Assembly: GCA_009391535.1 (NCBI GenBank)
Contig: VFHP01000012.1
Span: 62,001 to 126,000 of the forward strand
Direction: 5' to 3'
Length of the DNA: 64,000 bases
Source of the DNA: SAR202 cluster bacterium
Lineage (GTDB): Bacteria; Chloroflexota; Dehalococcoidia; Lucifugimonadales; UBA2985
The notes under the pieces were generated by a model. That model was not told the DNA's origin and did no database searches. It saw nothing but the letters and a program-made list of their open reading frames with translations. Both the position numbers and the translations under genes were made by a program. Positions 26,055 through 35,623 of this stretch are shown piece after piece (the first letter of the stretch is position 1; each line of letters begins with the position of its first letter).

Positions 26055-26806
26055 ACAAAACTGAAGAACAAGATTTAGAAACTGCATCAGTAGACACCAC
26101 TGACACTGAACCCGCAGGTAAAGAAAAAGTTGTTGAAACGCCCAAGAGAAGAGGTCGACCAAAATCGACCACTGCAGCTAAATCCGGAAAAGACAGCACT
26201 GCTAAAAAGTCCACTAAAAAAACTGAAAACAACAGCAGTATCCCTAGGATACTTCAATTGTACCGCTCGTCTGTAAAAGATAATTTAATATCTGAATTCG
26301 GTTACAAAAATATCATGGAATTACCTGGTATAAAGAAGGTGGTAATTAACATAGGAATGGGTGAAGTTAAGAATAACCCCAGAGCTATGGACAACGCCAC
26401 TAAAGACTTAGGCCTAATTACAGGTCAAAAGCCCGTAATAACCAGAGCAAAAAAATCGGTAGCTGGATTTAAGTTAAGAGAAGGAGAACCCATAGGCACC
26501 TCCGTTACATTACGCGGCAGACGCATGTACGAATTTATGGATAGATTACTGAACGCTGCACTACCAAGAATTAGAGATTTTAGAGGAGTTTCAATCAGAG
26601 CTTTTGATGGGCGAGGTAACTACTCTCTAGGTATAAGTGAACATGTAATATTTCCTGAAATAGATTACGGACAAATAGACCGAGTGCGTGGACTACAAGT
26701 CTCTATAGTAACATCTGCTAAGACTGACTTAGAAGCAATGCGCCTATTAGATTTATTGGGAATGCCATTCGTCAAAGAAAACAATAGGCAAATGGCTAGG
26801 TCATAA
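26033..26806 (+). CDS. rplE: 50S ribosomal protein L5 with N-terminal extension
   Basis: L5 contacts 5S rRNA and P-site tRNA. The family core begins near [20 protein letters not shown] and runs to [14 protein letters not shown] at the end, about 180 residues. Ahead of it is an open extension of roughly 75 residues: an acidic Thr/Glu part, then a basic Lys/Thr part containing KRRGRPKS, which resembles an AT-hook. ATG 26033 has AAGGA ten bases upstream and overlaps rplX by 22 bases; a TTG at 26024 is an alternative. No better-placed start lies nearer the core. Confidence 0.92.
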   Translation: MPRSNRLDKTEEQDLETASVDTTDTEPAGKEKVVETPKRRGRPKSTTAAKSGKDSTAKKSTKKTENNSSIPRILQLYRSSVKDNLISEFGYKNIMELPGIKKVVINIGMGEVKNNPRAMDNATKDLGLITGQKPVITRAKKSVAGFKLREGEPIGTSVTLRGRRMYEFMDRLLNAALPRIRDFRGVSIRAFDGRGNYSLGISEHVIFPEIDYGQIDRVRGLQVSIVTSAKTDLEAMRLLDLLGMPFVKENNRQMARS

Positions 26807-26840
26807 ACGAAATAATCAAATTTTTACTTAGGAATATTAA

Positions 26841-27026
26841 TTGGCAAAAACATCTTTAATAGCGAAATGGAAAAAACCAAAGAAGTACCCTGTTAGAAAC
26901 TATAACAGATGTAATCTCTGTGGCAGACCAAGGGGTTATATAAGACATTTCGGTCTCTGTAGAATTTGTTTCAGAACTTTGGCTTTAAAAGGGGAAATTA
27001 CAGGGATTAGGAAGGCAAGCTGGTAA
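26841..27026 (+). CDS. rpsN: 30S ribosomal protein S14, zinc type
   Basis: This is the short zinc-binding S14 (61 residues) with CNLC and CRIC pairs and the [17 protein letters not shown] core. The start is TTG at 26841. It lies between L5 and S8, the usual place. Confidence 0.95.
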   Translation: MAKTSLIAKWKKPKKYPVRNYNRCNLCGRPRGYIRHFGLCRICFRTLALKGEITGIRKASW

Positions 27027-27028
27027 AT

Positions 27029-27430
27029 ATGAGTTTAACAACTGACCCAATAGCTGATATGTTGACCCGTATAAGAAATGCGGTAGCTGTTCGCCATGAA
27101 ACAGTAACAATGCCTTCATCCAATCCTAAGGTTTCTTTGGCTAACATCCTGAAAAGGGAAGGTTTTATAGAAGATTTCGAGGTTGTATCCAAGAAACCTC
27201 AGAATGATATCCTACTGCGACTCAAGTACAGAGGTAGAAATGAATCTGTTATATCCGGACTAAAACGAGTTAGCAAACCTGGATTAAGAAAATACGTGGG
27301 TAGTAAAGATATAAAACCTATCCTTGGTGGGATAGGTGTATCTATAATCTCAACTTCACAAGGAATAATGACAGGAGAAGAAGCAAAACGGAAAGGAATA
27401 GGCGGGGAATACCTGTGTTTGCTATGGTGA
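27029..27430 (+). CDS. rpsH: 30S ribosomal protein S8
   Basis: S8 binds the central domain of 16S rRNA and represses the spc operon in E. coli. DPIADMLTRIRNA opens the protein and GVSIISTSQGIMTGEEA closes the core. The length is 133 residues. The start is two bases after rpsN. Confidence 0.96.
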   Translation: MSLTTDPIADMLTRIRNAVAVRHETVTMPSSNPKVSLANILKREGFIEDFEVVSKKPQNDILLRLKYRGRNESVISGLKRVSKPGLRKYVGSKDIKPILGGIGVSIISTSQGIMTGEEAKRKGIGGEYLCLLW

Positions 27431-27434
27431 TAAT

Positions 27435-27980
27435 ATGTCAAGAGTAGGCAATAGATTAATAAACATACCAAATGGTGTCAAAGTGGCAATAGACGGATCC
27501 ACGGTAGAAGTAACCGGACATAAAGGCACCCTAAAAAACACCTTCAGTAATGAAATGTCGATCCATATTGACGGCGATACCGTTCGCGTCACTAGGCCCT
27601 CGGACGATAAAAGACATAAATCTTTACATGGCCTTACCGGAGCACTCCTTGCTAACATGGTAAAGGGTGTTAACGAAGGATTTAGAAAAAGTCTGGATCT
27701 AGTTGGAGCAGGATATAGAGCACAGGAATCAGGTCAAAATTTGGTTTTGCAGTTAGGCTATAGCCATCAGGTGGAGATTATACCACTGCCAGGTGTAACT
27801 TTATCCCTTGAGGGAGCCAACAGAATACATGTAGATGGAATAGACAAGCAAACCGTAGGAGAGATGGCAGCAAGAATTAGAAGAACTCGGAAACCAAACG
27901 CTTATACCGGCAAAGGGGTGCGCCTATCAAATGAGGTAGTACGCCTAAAACCTGGCAAAGCAGCTGGAAGGACTGCATAA
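27435..27980 (+). CDS. rplF: 50S ribosomal protein L6
   Basis: L6 lies near the GTPase-associated centre. MSRVGNRLINIPNGVKV opens the first domain. The C-terminal signature PNAYTGKGVRLSNEVVRLKPGKA is complete. The length of 181 residues is usual. It abuts rplR with no gap. Confidence 0.97.
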   Translation: MSRVGNRLINIPNGVKVAIDGSTVEVTGHKGTLKNTFSNEMSIHIDGDTVRVTRPSDDKRHKSLHGLTGALLANMVKGVNEGFRKSLDLVGAGYRAQESGQNLVLQLGYSHQVEIIPLPGVTLSLEGANRIHVDGIDKQTVGEMAARIRRTRKPNAYTGKGVRLSNEVVRLKPGKAAGRTA

Positions 27981-28349
27981 ATGGGTAAAGACAAAACATC
28001 TAGGGTTATGCGCGCAGCTAGACATATACGTGTCAGAGGCAAGATACATGGCACATCTGATAGACCAAGACTATCTTTGTTCAGAAGCCTGAACCATATA
28101 TATGCTCAGGTTATCGATGACATCCAGGGCAATACACTCGCATTCGCATCGAGTAATGAAACTCAATTTAAACAGGTAGAAGATACTCCGACTAAACAAG
28201 AAATATCCTCGTCGGTAGGATCTCTAATAGCCGAAAGAGCCAAAGCCAAAGGTGTGGCTAAAGTTGTCTTTGATAAAGGTGGATACAAATATCATGGCCG
28301 TGTTAAAGCTCTGGCAGAAGCTGCTAGAGAGGCCGGGCTGGAGTTTTAA
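27981..28349 (+). CDS. rplR: 50S ribosomal protein L18
   Basis: L18 binds 5S r[23 protein letters not shown] and [26 protein letters not shown] are the conserved halves. The length is 122 residues. The last base of the stop is the first base of the rpsE start. Confidence 0.97.
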   Translation: MGKDKTSRVMRAARHIRVRGKIHGTSDRPRLSLFRSLNHIYAQVIDDIQGNTLAFASSNETQFKQVEDTPTKQEISSSVGSLIAERAKAKGVAKVVFDKGGYKYHGRVKALAEAAREAGLEF

Positions 28350-28855
28350 TGGTACAAGCAGCACGACAAATGAACAATAATGATGTCTCAGATTATCAAT
28401 TAACAGAACGTGTGGTGAAGATCCGCAGGGTCACCAAAGTTGTTAAAGGCGGTAGACGCAGAGGATTTAGCGTTATGGTGGTTGTAGGAGATGGGGAAGG
28501 AAATGTCGGAGCAGGGCTTGGAAAAGCTTACGCTGTTCCAGACGCAGTACGAAAAGCCGTAACCACTGCTAAGAGTAACATGATACATGTGCCGATCAAA
28601 GGAACGACGATACCGCACCAAATAACTAGCAAGTTCTGTGCTTCAACAGTTTTATTGAAACCTGCTCCAAGTGGCACAGGTGTAATAGCAGGTGGGGCTG
28701 TTAGAGCGGTAGTGGAATCCGCTGGAATAAGAGACATTTTCACTAAATCGATAGGTAATGGTAACGCTATCAACGTTGTTAAAGCAACTATAGCCGCACT
28801 ACTAGAATTAAGAGACAAGGATCAGGAAATAGCAAAAAGAAGAGGAACTCCATAA
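28349..28855 (+). CDS. rpsE: 30S ribosomal protein S5
   Basis: S5 lies at the mRNA entrance and affects accuracy. RVVKIRRVTKVVKGGRRRGFS carries the spectinomycin loop. GNVGAGLGKA, GGAVRAVVESAGI and KSIGNGNAINVVKAT follow. The length is 168 residues. Confidence 0.97.
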   Translation: MVQAARQMNNNDVSDYQLTERVVKIRRVTKVVKGGRRRGFSVMVVVGDGEGNVGAGLGKAYAVPDAVRKAVTTAKSNMIHVPIKGTTIPHQITSKFCASTVLLKPAPSGTGVIAGGAVRAVVESAGIRDIFTKSIGNGNAINVVKATIAALLELRDKDQEIAKRRGTP

Positions 28856-28913
28856 ATTATCGATCAGATCGGAAGTCGAACGCTAACTATATAAAACATA
28901 ACAGAGGACTGTG

Positions 28914-29087
28914 TTGAGTGTAATAACAATAAAATGGAAGAAAAGTACCATAGGGTATCCTAAGAAACAATCTAGGATTATTCGTGCGCTTGGATTCAAA
29001 AGGCTCAATCAAGAGCTGGAGAAACATGATACGCCCATAATAAGGGGAATGGTTCACAAAGTTAGGCACCTTATAGAAGTGAAGTAG
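28914..29087 (+). CDS. rpmD: 50S ribosomal protein L30
   Basis: This 57-residue gene is easily missed. The sequence ITIKWKKSTIGYPKKQ, IIRALGFKRLNQ and IRGMVHKVRHLIEV is a complete L30. TTG 28914 is six bases after AGAGG; GTG 28911 is also open but too close. It lies between rpsE and rplO, its standard place. Confidence 0.95.
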   Translation: MSVITIKWKKSTIGYPKKQSRIIRALGFKRLNQELEKHDTPIIRGMVHKVRHLIEVK

Positions 29088-29095
29088 GAAAATAA

Positions 29096-29545
29096 ATGAG
29101 ACTAGATCAATTAAAGGCCCCTTCAGGAGCCAGAAAAAATAGGAAACGTATAGGCAGAGGCAATAGTAGCCAGGGAACGTACTCAGGTAAAGGTATGAAA
29201 GGGCAGCTTGCCAGATCCGGTGGTGGCGTACGACCTACGTTTGAGGGGGGGCAGAATCCCATGGTAAAACGTCTGCCCACACAAAGAGGTTTTGTTAATA
29301 TCTTCAAAAAACAATACAGCAGAGTTAATCTAGACAGCTTGTACGCTGTTTTTCCAGACAAGGCAAATATCACTTCATTGGATATGAAAAACGCTAATCT
29401 TATAAGAGACTTGAAGCTACCGGTCAAAATCCTGGGCAGAGGAGAAGCTGTCCACTCACTAAATGTAACCGCTAATGCATTCTCGGCAGAAGCCAGGCGA
29501 AAAATAGAAGACGCCGGTGGAAAGGTTATAGAGATCCAATTATGA
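29096..29545 (+). CDS. rplO: 50S ribosomal protein L15
   Basis: L15 is a late assembly protein of the large subunit. The Gly-rich N-terminus (RKNRKRIGRGNSSQGTYSGKG) and FEGGQNPMVKRLPTQRGF identify it, at 149 residues. Its stop overlaps the secY start by four bases. Confidence 0.97.
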   Translation: MRLDQLKAPSGARKNRKRIGRGNSSQGTYSGKGMKGQLARSGGGVRPTFEGGQNPMVKRLPTQRGFVNIFKKQYSRVNLDSLYAVFPDKANITSLDMKNANLIRDLKLPVKILGRGEAVHSLNVTANAFSAEARRKIEDAGGKVIEIQL

Positions 29546-30885
29546 TGCGTCAAACTCAAGCAGACAGGCAAGACGCCGGCACTCCTCGTTTGCTACAAGC
29601 CCTCATAGATGCTATGAAAGTACCTGACATAAGAGGTCGGTTATTCTTCATATTCGCCATGTTGGTCATATTTAGATTCCTTGCACAAGTACCTGTCCCA
29701 GGTATAGATAGGGAATCTTTAGATGAATTCTTCAGGCAAAACGAACTTTTTGGATTCTTAGATATGTTCAGCGGAGGGGCTTTACGCAATTTAAGCGTAG
29801 TCTCATTAGGAGTTTTTCCTTATATAACAGCCTCCATCATAATGCAACTTATGGTACCCGTATTCCCACAACTTAGAGAACTGAGCAAAGAAGGTGAAGT
29901 AGGGCGTCAGAGAATAAACATGCTCACACACTACTTAATGGTGCCAATAGCAGCATTGCAAGGATTTGGGCAACTTACGATGCTCCAAAGAAGTGGAGCC
30001 ATAGGGGGGCTCGGAACTTCTGGCGACCAACTATTACCTACTTTGGCAATCATAATCACACTGATAGCCGGAACTGTGTTTTTGGTCTGGGTCGGAGAAT
30101 TAATTACCGAAAAGGGCATAGGAAACGGCATATCTATAATAATTTTCGCGGGTATAGTCTCTACCATGCCTCAAATGATCGGACAAGGTTTCTTAGAAAA
30201 AGATAACATCGCAGGATTACTATTACTAGGAGTAATAGGAGTGTTGATGATTTACTTAATAGTACTATTTGCTGAAGCAGAAAGACGAATACCTGTTCAG
30301 TACGGGAGAGCTGTTTTTCGAGGTGGAAGGATGTACAGATCTGGCGGGGCAACACATCTTCCAATAAAAGTCAATTCAGCAGGCATGATACCATTAATCT
30401 TCGCCTTTTCGATCATGATATTTCCTGGTGTTGTTGCAAGTTACTTTATTGATCCAACTAGTACTTCCTTTGGCAGTCAAGTTGCTGGATTCATCCAAGA
30501 TCTTTTTGACCCAACGGGGTTTTTCTATTACCTTGTTAGTTTTGTCTTAGTAGTGGCATTTACATTCTTCTACGCTCTAATTATTTTTCGTCAACAAAAC
30601 CTGGCCGAAACGCTGCAACGCAACGGCGGGTTTATACCTGGTATACGACCTGGCAATTCAACTGAAGAATATCTAAACAGAATAATAGTCAGAGTTACAT
30701 GGGGTGGGGCCGTTTTTCTTGGTATAGTTGCAGTAATACCATATATAGCCACGTTGATTAGCGATGTGCGCGCCTTGCAACTACCGTCGATAAGTTTGCT
30801 AATAATGGTAGGTGTTGCCTTAGATACTATGCGGCAACTGGAAGCACAACTAATGATGAGAAATTATGAAGGATTTATAAGGTAG
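29542..30885 (+). CDS. secY: Protein translocase subunit SecY
   Basis: SecY is the pore of the Sec export channel in the inner membrane. The 447-residue protein has ten hydrophobic helices. It shows the plug region FDMFSGGALRNLSVVSLG, ITEKGIGNGISIIIFAGI, and the cytoplasmic loops RRIPVQYG and PGIRPGNSTEEYL that contact the ribosome and SecA. SecG is encoded at 5.3 kb. Confidence 0.97.
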   Translation: MMRQTQADRQDAGTPRLLQALIDAMKVPDIRGRLFFIFAMLVIFRFLAQVPVPGIDRESLDEFFRQNELFGFLDMFSGGALRNLSVVSLGVFPYITASIIMQLMVPVFPQLRELSKEGEVGRQRINMLTHYLMVPIAALQGFGQLTMLQRSGAIGGLGTSGDQLLPTLAIIITLIAGTVFLVWVGELITEKGIGNGISIIIFAGIVSTMPQMIGQGFLEKDNIAGLLLLGVIGVLMIYLIVLFAEAERRIPVQYGRAVFRGGRMYRSGGATHLPIKVNSAGMIPLIFAFSIMIFPGVVASYFIDPTSTSFGSQVAGFIQDLFDPTGFFYYLVSFVLVVAFTFFYALIIFRQQNLAETLQRNGGFIPGIRPGNSTEEYLNRIIVRVTWGGAVFLGIVAVIPYIATLISDVRALQLPSISLLIMVGVALDTMRQLEAQLMMRNYEGFIR

Positions 30886-30896
30886 GAATAGAAAAA

Positions 30897-31538
30897 TTGC
30901 GTATAATTTTACTGGGACCGCCGGGAGCTGGGAAAGGAACACAGGCAAAAAGCATGTCTGAATCTTTAGGATTGGTGCATATTTCATCTGGTGACCTTTT
31001 AAGGGACCACCAAAATCGAGGCACCGAATTGGGAGTGACTGCTAGAGATTACATGAAAAAGGGATTGCTAGTACCTGACGACCTAATTATAGATATGATA
31101 GAAGAAAGAATAAAAATGCCAGATGTCGAGTTTGGCTATATTCTGGACGGATTTCCCCGGACAGTCCAGCAGGCACGGTCATTAGAAAAGGCATTAGAAA
31201 ATCAAGGTGAGAGGATAGACAAAGTCGCTAACATTGTCGTGTCTGACCAAGAATTGATAACTAGGCTAGGAGGAAGATGGATATGCAGACAGTGCCAACA
31301 ACCTTTCCACGAGATAAATTCCCCTCCTCAAATCGAAGGGCAATGCGATACTTGCAACGGTGAACTGTACCAGCGAGAAGACGATACGTCTGAGGCAGTA
31401 GTTAAACGTATCAAAGTATTTGGCGAACAAACGAATCCGTTAATAGAGTACTACTCAAAGAGGGGAACCCTAGTGAGTGTAGATGGCGAAGGAAGTATTG
31501 AACAGGTTAGAGAATCTCTAATAGGTGCTGTTTCATAA
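30897..31538 (+). CDS. adk: Adenylate kinase, zinc-lid form
   Basis: Adk interconverts ATP, AMP and ADP. The P-loop GPPGAGKGT is at residues 7-15 and DGFPRT mid-protein. The lid has four cysteines (CRQC and CDTC, about residues 128-152) that would bind zinc, as in Gram-positive enzymes. The start is TTG 30897, 11 bases after secY. The length is 213 residues. Confidence 0.96.
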   Translation: MRIILLGPPGAGKGTQAKSMSESLGLVHISSGDLLRDHQNRGTELGVTARDYMKKGLLVPDDLIIDMIEERIKMPDVEFGYILDGFPRTVQQARSLEKALENQGERIDKVANIVVSDQELITRLGGRWICRQCQQPFHEINSPPQIEGQCDTCNGELYQREDDTSEAVVKRIKVFGEQTNPLIEYYSKRGTLVSVDGEGSIEQVRESLIGAVS

Positions 31539-31544
31539 GGGCGT

Positions 31545-32342
31545 ATGGTAATGAATGAAGAAACAATATTTAGTAACATTGGCACCAAAGAGAGAGGGAT
31601 CACCATAAAATCCCCCCGAGAAATCGATGCCATGCGTAAAGCTGGGGAAGTGGTGGCTAAAACCCTGCAATTACTAACAGAATCTGTCCGTCCAGGAATG
31701 AAAACTGCTGAGCTAGATGAAATAGCTTATAAGGAAATATTGCGACTGGGAGCAAAGCCTTCTTTCAAAGGTTATCTGGGATTCCCAAGGACAATATGTG
31801 TTTCTATAAATGAAGAGATTGTTCACGGAATACCAGGCAATAGAGTTTTGAATGATGGAGATATAGTCAGCATAGATATAGGCGCTATTGTTAATGGATT
31901 CCACGGTGACCACGCAGTAACTATTGGTGTTGGTAATATCCCATCTGATAAATCAGATCTTATAAAAGCAACAAAAGAAGCACTGAGCAGGGGAATAGCT
32001 GCAGCTACTGACGGTGCCCGGACCGGAGATATAGGATGGGCAGTCCAATCATATTCCGAAGAAATGGGCTACTCAGTTGTAAGAGAATATGTGGGACATG
32101 GCATAGGTAAATCACTACATGAAGAGCCTCAAGTACCTAACTATGGCACTCCTGGTTCAGGAACCTTGTTAAAGAAGGGAATGGTTATAGCGATAGAACC
32201 AATGCTGAATATAGGGTCATGGGAAACTACATTACTCGATGACAACTGGACAGTAGTTACATCAGATGGCAGTTTATCTGCTCATTTTGAACACACATTA
32301 TTAATAACGGAGGGTGAAGCGGAAGTATTGACGAAGTTGTAA
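31545..32342 (+). CDS. map: Methionine aminopeptidase, type I
   Basis: It removes the initiator Met from new proteins. The five metal ligands are in recognisable contexts: SIDIGAIVNGFHGDHAVT (two Asp), YVGHGIGKSLHEEP (His), AIEPML (Glu) and FEHTLLIT (Glu). A short N-terminal stretch of about 20 residues precedes the core. ATG 31545 is used; ATG 31551 is possible. The adk-map-infA order is standard. Confidence 0.95.
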   Translation: MVMNEETIFSNIGTKERGITIKSPREIDAMRKAGEVVAKTLQLLTESVRPGMKTAELDEIAYKEILRLGAKPSFKGYLGFPRTICVSINEEIVHGIPGNRVLNDGDIVSIDIGAIVNGFHGDHAVTIGVGNIPSDKSDLIKATKEALSRGIAAATDGARTGDIGWAVQSYSEEMGYSVVREYVGHGIGKSLHEEPQVPNYGTPGSGTLLKKGMVIAIEPMLNIGSWETTLLDDNWTVVTSDGSLSAHFEHTLLITEGEAEVLTKL

Positions 32343-32372
32343 TACTTTTTGATGCAACCACAGTAAAATCAT

Positions 32373-32591
32373 ATGGCTAAGAAAACTGGGTTAGAAATAG
32401 AAGGTACCGTAGCGCAATCCTTGCCCAACGCTATGTTTTGGGTTGATCTTGCGAACGGGCATAGAATACTTGCTCACGCCTCAGGAAAGATACGGGTCCA
32501 TTTTATTCGGGTCCTTCCTGGAGATCGGGTTCTAGTAGAACTTTCACCATATGATTTAACAAGGGGTCGAATAACATACCGTTTCAAGTAA
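32373..32591 (+). CDS. infA: Translation initiation factor IF-1
   Basis: IF-1 blocks the A site during initiation. The 72 residues form one OB-fold: [29 protein letters not shown] and the closing [15 protein letters not shown] are diagnostic. Confidence 0.97.
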   Translation: MAKKTGLEIEGTVAQSLPNAMFWVDLANGHRILAHASGKIRVHFIRVLPGDRVLVELSPYDLTRGRITYRFK

Positions 32592-32601
32592 TGGAGGAAC
32601 C

Positions 32602-32715
32602 ATGAAGGTACAAGCCTCGGTCAAACCAAGATGCGATAAATGTAAAGTAATAAAAAGAAACAGAGTAGTCAGGGTAATCTGTGAAAACCCGAAACACAAG
32701 CAGAGACAGGGTTAA
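32602..32715 (+). CDS. rpmJ: 50S ribosomal protein L36
   Basis: A 37-residue gene, too short for most ORF cut-offs. [19 protein letters not shown] is the family start. The zinc ligands are CDKC, then C at about 27 and H at about 32. GGAGG lies upstream, just after infA. It is the zinc-binding form. Confidence 0.97.
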   Translation: MKVQASVKPRCDKCKVIKRNRVVRVICENPKHKQRQG

Positions 32716-32740
32716 CTTAGAGAGGAAATGAGGATTAATA

Positions 32741-33121
32741 ATGGCTAGAGTTGCCGGTATAGACATACCTGATGGACAAAGATTGGATTACTCTCTACAG
32801 CGGATCTATGGTATAGGTCCGGTCATATCTAAAGCTGTGGCCGTTAAATCTGGCATAGAAGGAAACCCGCGAGTACATGATCTGACAGAAGATGATCTTA
32901 CAAAAATAAGAGAGATTATTGATCGCGACTATATTGTGGAAGGGGATCTTAGAAGAGAAGTTAACGGCAATATAAGGAGATTAATCGATATCGGTTCATA
33001 TCGAGGCCTGCGACACAGGCGCGGCTTACCCCTGAGAGGACAAAGAACTAAAACCAACGCCCGAACCAAAAGAGGCAGTAAAAAGACTATAGCAGGCCGT
33101 GGTAGGACCGCTAGAAGGTAA
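32741..33121 (+). CDS. rpsM: 30S ribosomal protein S13
   Basis: S13 bridges the head of the small subunit to the large subunit and touches P-site t[23 protein letters not shown] and [21 protein letters not shown] are characteristic. The length is 126 residues. Confidence 0.97.
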   Translation: MARVAGIDIPDGQRLDYSLQRIYGIGPVISKAVAVKSGIEGNPRVHDLTEDDLTKIREIIDRDYIVEGDLRREVNGNIRRLIDIGSYRGLRHRRGLPLRGQRTKTNARTKRGSKKTIAGRGRTARR

Positions 33122-33132
33122 GGAGAAGCTGT

Positions 33133-33525
33133 ATGACCACTAGAAGAAGAACTAGAACTAGAAGAAGAGAAAGAAAATTTGTACCAAATGGTAAAGTTTA
33201 CATACAATCCACCTTTAACAACACAATAGTAACTCTAACGGACTTAGAGGGAAATGTGTTGTCATGGGGAAGTTCTGGTTCACAAGGATTCAAAGGTTCT
33301 AGAAAAGGAACAGCCTTCTCCGCTCAAAGAGCTTCCGAAACTGCGGCTCGAAAAGCCATGGAACATGGATTGAGGCAAGTGGAAGTTTTTGTTAAGGGCC
33401 CTGGATCCGGCAGAGAAGTCGCTATCCGATCTCTACAAGGAGCAGGACTACATATCACAACTATAAAGGATGTCACACCAATACCCCATAATGGATGTAG
33501 ACCACCTAAAGGTAGAAGGGTATAA
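33133..33525 (+). CDS. rpsK: 30S ribosomal protein S11
   Basis: S11 lies on the platform near the mRNA exit. [19 protein letters not shown] and [13 protein letters not shown] at the end are diagnostic. The N-terminus is very Arg-rich ([14 protein letters not shown]). The length is 130 residues. Confidence 0.97.
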   Translation: MTTRRRTRTRRRERKFVPNGKVYIQSTFNNTIVTLTDLEGNVLSWGSSGSQGFKGSRKGTAFSAQRASETAARKAMEHGLRQVEVFVKGPGSGREVAIRSLQGAGLHITTIKDVTPIPHNGCRPPKGRRV

Positions 33526-33537
33526 AAGGGAAATAGT

Positions 33538-34164
33538 ATGGCTAGGTATACTGATGCTGTTTGCAGACTCTGCCGTAGGGCAGGAGAAAAGCTTTTTCTC
33601 AAAGGCGAGCGTTGTTACACCCCAAAATGTGGGATAGAAAAACGCAGAAAACCCCCTGGGAGTCAACCTGCTAGACGCAGGAGGACATCCGATTGGGGAA
33701 CTCAACTTAGAGAAAAACAAAAAGCCAGGCAAATATACGGAGTGTTGGAGAGGCAATTCCTTAAATACTACTCCGAAGCCCTTAGACGCCCAGGCATCAC
33801 AGGATCATATCTGATGCAAATATTAGAGGAAAGACTCGATAACGTCGCGTACAGATTGAACTTCGCAGAGTCTAGGAGTCAAGCAAGGCAATTGGTTACG
33901 CACGGTCATATAAAAGTGAATGGTAAAAAAGTTGACATCCCATCTTACAGGGTAAAAATCAATGACGTCGTTACTTGGAAAGAGTCAAGTAAAAAATTGG
34001 ATATGTATAGCCGTATGTCTCAGGATATACCTCGCAGACCTTTGCCAAATTGGTTGGCACTGAATGCAGGGAATATGGAAGGGACAATTATATCTAGTCC
34101 AGACATGAACGAAATAGACACGGGTATAGATGCCCGATTGGTGGTGGAGTTTTACTCCAGATAA
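33538..34164 (+). CDS. rpsD: 30S ribosomal protein S4, zinc form
   Basis: S4 starts 30S assembly and affects fidelity. The N-terminal zinc site has CRLC, then C and C in ERCYTPKC. The S4 RNA-binding domain shows RLDNVAYRLNFAESRSQARQLVTHGHI. The length is 208 residues. It sits between rpsK and rpoA, as usual. Confidence 0.97.
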   Translation: MARYTDAVCRLCRRAGEKLFLKGERCYTPKCGIEKRRKPPGSQPARRRRTSDWGTQLREKQKARQIYGVLERQFLKYYSEALRRPGITGSYLMQILEERLDNVAYRLNFAESRSQARQLVTHGHIKVNGKKVDIPSYRVKINDVVTWKESSKKLDMYSRMSQDIPRRPLPNWLALNAGNMEGTIISSPDMNEIDTGIDARLVVEFYSR

Positions 34165-34181
34165 CGGAAGGATTTACAAAT

Positions 34182-35273
34182 ATGAATCAATCAACTGAAA
34201 CTTTTGAATTAGAAGACGCTCCAAGTCCCGAAATAAGTGTGGTGGAATCCCATGAAGATTACGCCCGATTCGCTGTTGGGCCACTTCAGCCCGGTTATGG
34301 AATAACTCTAGGTAACCCAATGAGAAGGGTCTTACTGACTTCTATAGAAGGAACTGCTGTTACATGGGTTAAAATAGAAGGCGTTTTGCATGAGTTTTCC
34401 ACTCTTAAACATATGAAGGAAGATATAGAAGAATTCATAATGAATGTAAAAGCAATACGACTTAAGTCCTTGTCGGATAGACCAGGGAAATTAAGACTAG
34501 ATATAAAACGAGAAGGCCCTGTTACTGCTGGCGATATAGCTTTGTCCGCTGACTTTGAAATAATCAACCCTGATTTGCACTTAGCTACAATGGAATCGGA
34601 CAAGGGAATACTTTCGGTTGAATTTAATGTAGAACAAGGGAGAGGATATGTACCTGCTGGTTCTATAAAAGGCACTACTATTGGGATTTTACCAGTAGAC
34701 GCCATATTCAGTCCTGTAAAAAAAGTTAATTTCACAGTAGAAAATACTAGAGTAGGACAAGCTACAAACTTTGAGAGACTAATGCTGGATGTCTGGACAG
34801 ACGGTACAGTTTCTCCAGTCAATGCCGTCAAGAACGGTGCCGACTTTCTATTACAACAATTCTTCTTGTTTGCTAACGCTGACAAGGCAGGAGAAGGCAC
34901 CAAAGAAAGACCTTCATTCACCGCTACAATACCAATGGAGCAATATAATACACCTATAGAAAAATTAGATTTATCATCCAGAACATTAAATTGCCTGAAA
35001 AGGACTAACTTAAACAAAGTTGGCCAAGTTTTGGAAACAGACGAAGCCGACTTAATTAAAATAAGGAATTTTGGAGTAAAATCTCTGAACGAGCTAAATG
35101 CAAAACTGATAGAATTCGGTTTCGTCAAAGAAAAATCTGCTACCCCAGTGGAGGAAACAGAAGAGGAACTCACAGACGACGTAAAAACTACGCCAGTGGA
35201 GGAAACAGAAGAGAAACTCACAGACGACGTAAAAACTACGCCAGAAATAAATAACGTTACAGAGGCATTATGA
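34182..35273 (+). CDS. rpoA: RNA polymerase alpha subunit with repeated acidic tail
   Basis: RpoA starts RNA polymerase assembly and its C-terminal domain (CTD) reads promoters and activators. The N-terminal domain has FAVGPLQPGYGITLGNPMRRVLL. The CTD has IEKLDLSSRTLNCLKRTNLN and IRNFGVKSLNELNAKL. After it the protein runs on for about 45 residues: a 16-residue unit TPVEETEEELTDDVKT occurs twice, followed by a partial third. Typical alpha subunits are 315-330 residues against 363 here. Confidence 0.96.
   Translation: MNQSTETFELEDAPSPEISVVESHEDYARFAVGPLQPGYGITLGNPMRRVLLTSIEGTAVTWVKIEGVLHEFSTLKHMKEDIEEFIMNVKAIRLKSLSDRPGKLRLDIKREGPVTAGDIALSADFEIINPDLHLATMESDKGILSVEFNVEQGRGYVPAGSIKGTTIGILPVDAIFSPVKKVNFTVENTRVGQATNFERLMLDVWTDGTVSPVNAVKNGADFLLQQFFLFANADKAGEGTKERPSFTATIPMEQYNTPIEKLDLSSRTLNCLKRTNLNKVGQVLETDEADLIKIRNFGVKSLNELNAKLIEFGFVKEKSATPVEETEEELTDDVKTTPVEETEEKLTDDVKTTPEINNVTEAL
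35142..35243 (+). repeat. 48-bp direct repeat at the 3' end of rpoA
   Basis: Two nearly identical 48-base units (35142-35189 and 35190-35237) are followed by the first six bases of a third. They differ at only a few positions, such as GAGGAA versus GAGAAA. The repeats are in frame and encode the acidic 16-residue tail units of RpoA. Confidence 0.9.
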
Positions 35274-35623
35274 GACACGGAGTATCAGGTCGAAAACTAA
35301 ATAGACCAACAAACCAAAGAGTTTTGATGTACAGAACTCAGGTGACTGACTTAATAAAACATGAACGAATCAAGACTACTGAAGCCAAGGCTAAAGAACT
35401 CAGAGCCATGGTTGAGAAAATAATCACACTTGGCAAAAAAGGTAGCCTTAGTCACAGACGCCAAGTCCTCGCTTTCGTCACAGAAGAACAAATGGTCAGG
35501 AAAGTATTTGACGACCTAGCCCCTAGATACATGGATAGAACAGGCGGCTACACAAGAATAGTCAAAATGGAGAATCGAAAAGGCGATGGATCACCAATGG
35601 CTCTTTTGGAGTTGATACAGTGA
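35270..35623 (+). CDS. rplQ: 50S ribosomal protein L17
   Basis: L17 lies near the tunnel exit. MRHGVSGRKLNRPTNQRVLM and ERIKTTEAKAKELRAMVEK are family signatures. The length is 117 residues. It overlaps rpoA and truA by four bases at each side. Confidence 0.97.
   Translation: MRHGVSGRKLNRPTNQRVLMYRTQVTDLIKHERIKTTEAKAKELRAMVEKIITLGKKGSLSHRRQVLAFVTEEQMVRKVFDDLAPRYMDRTGGYTRIVKMENRKGDGSPMALLELIQ

Noticed and set aside
34295..35278. A 327-codon antisense frame over rpoA
   Set aside because: Shadow of codon bias in rpoA; the composition is Ser-rich low complexity and the sense gene is certain.
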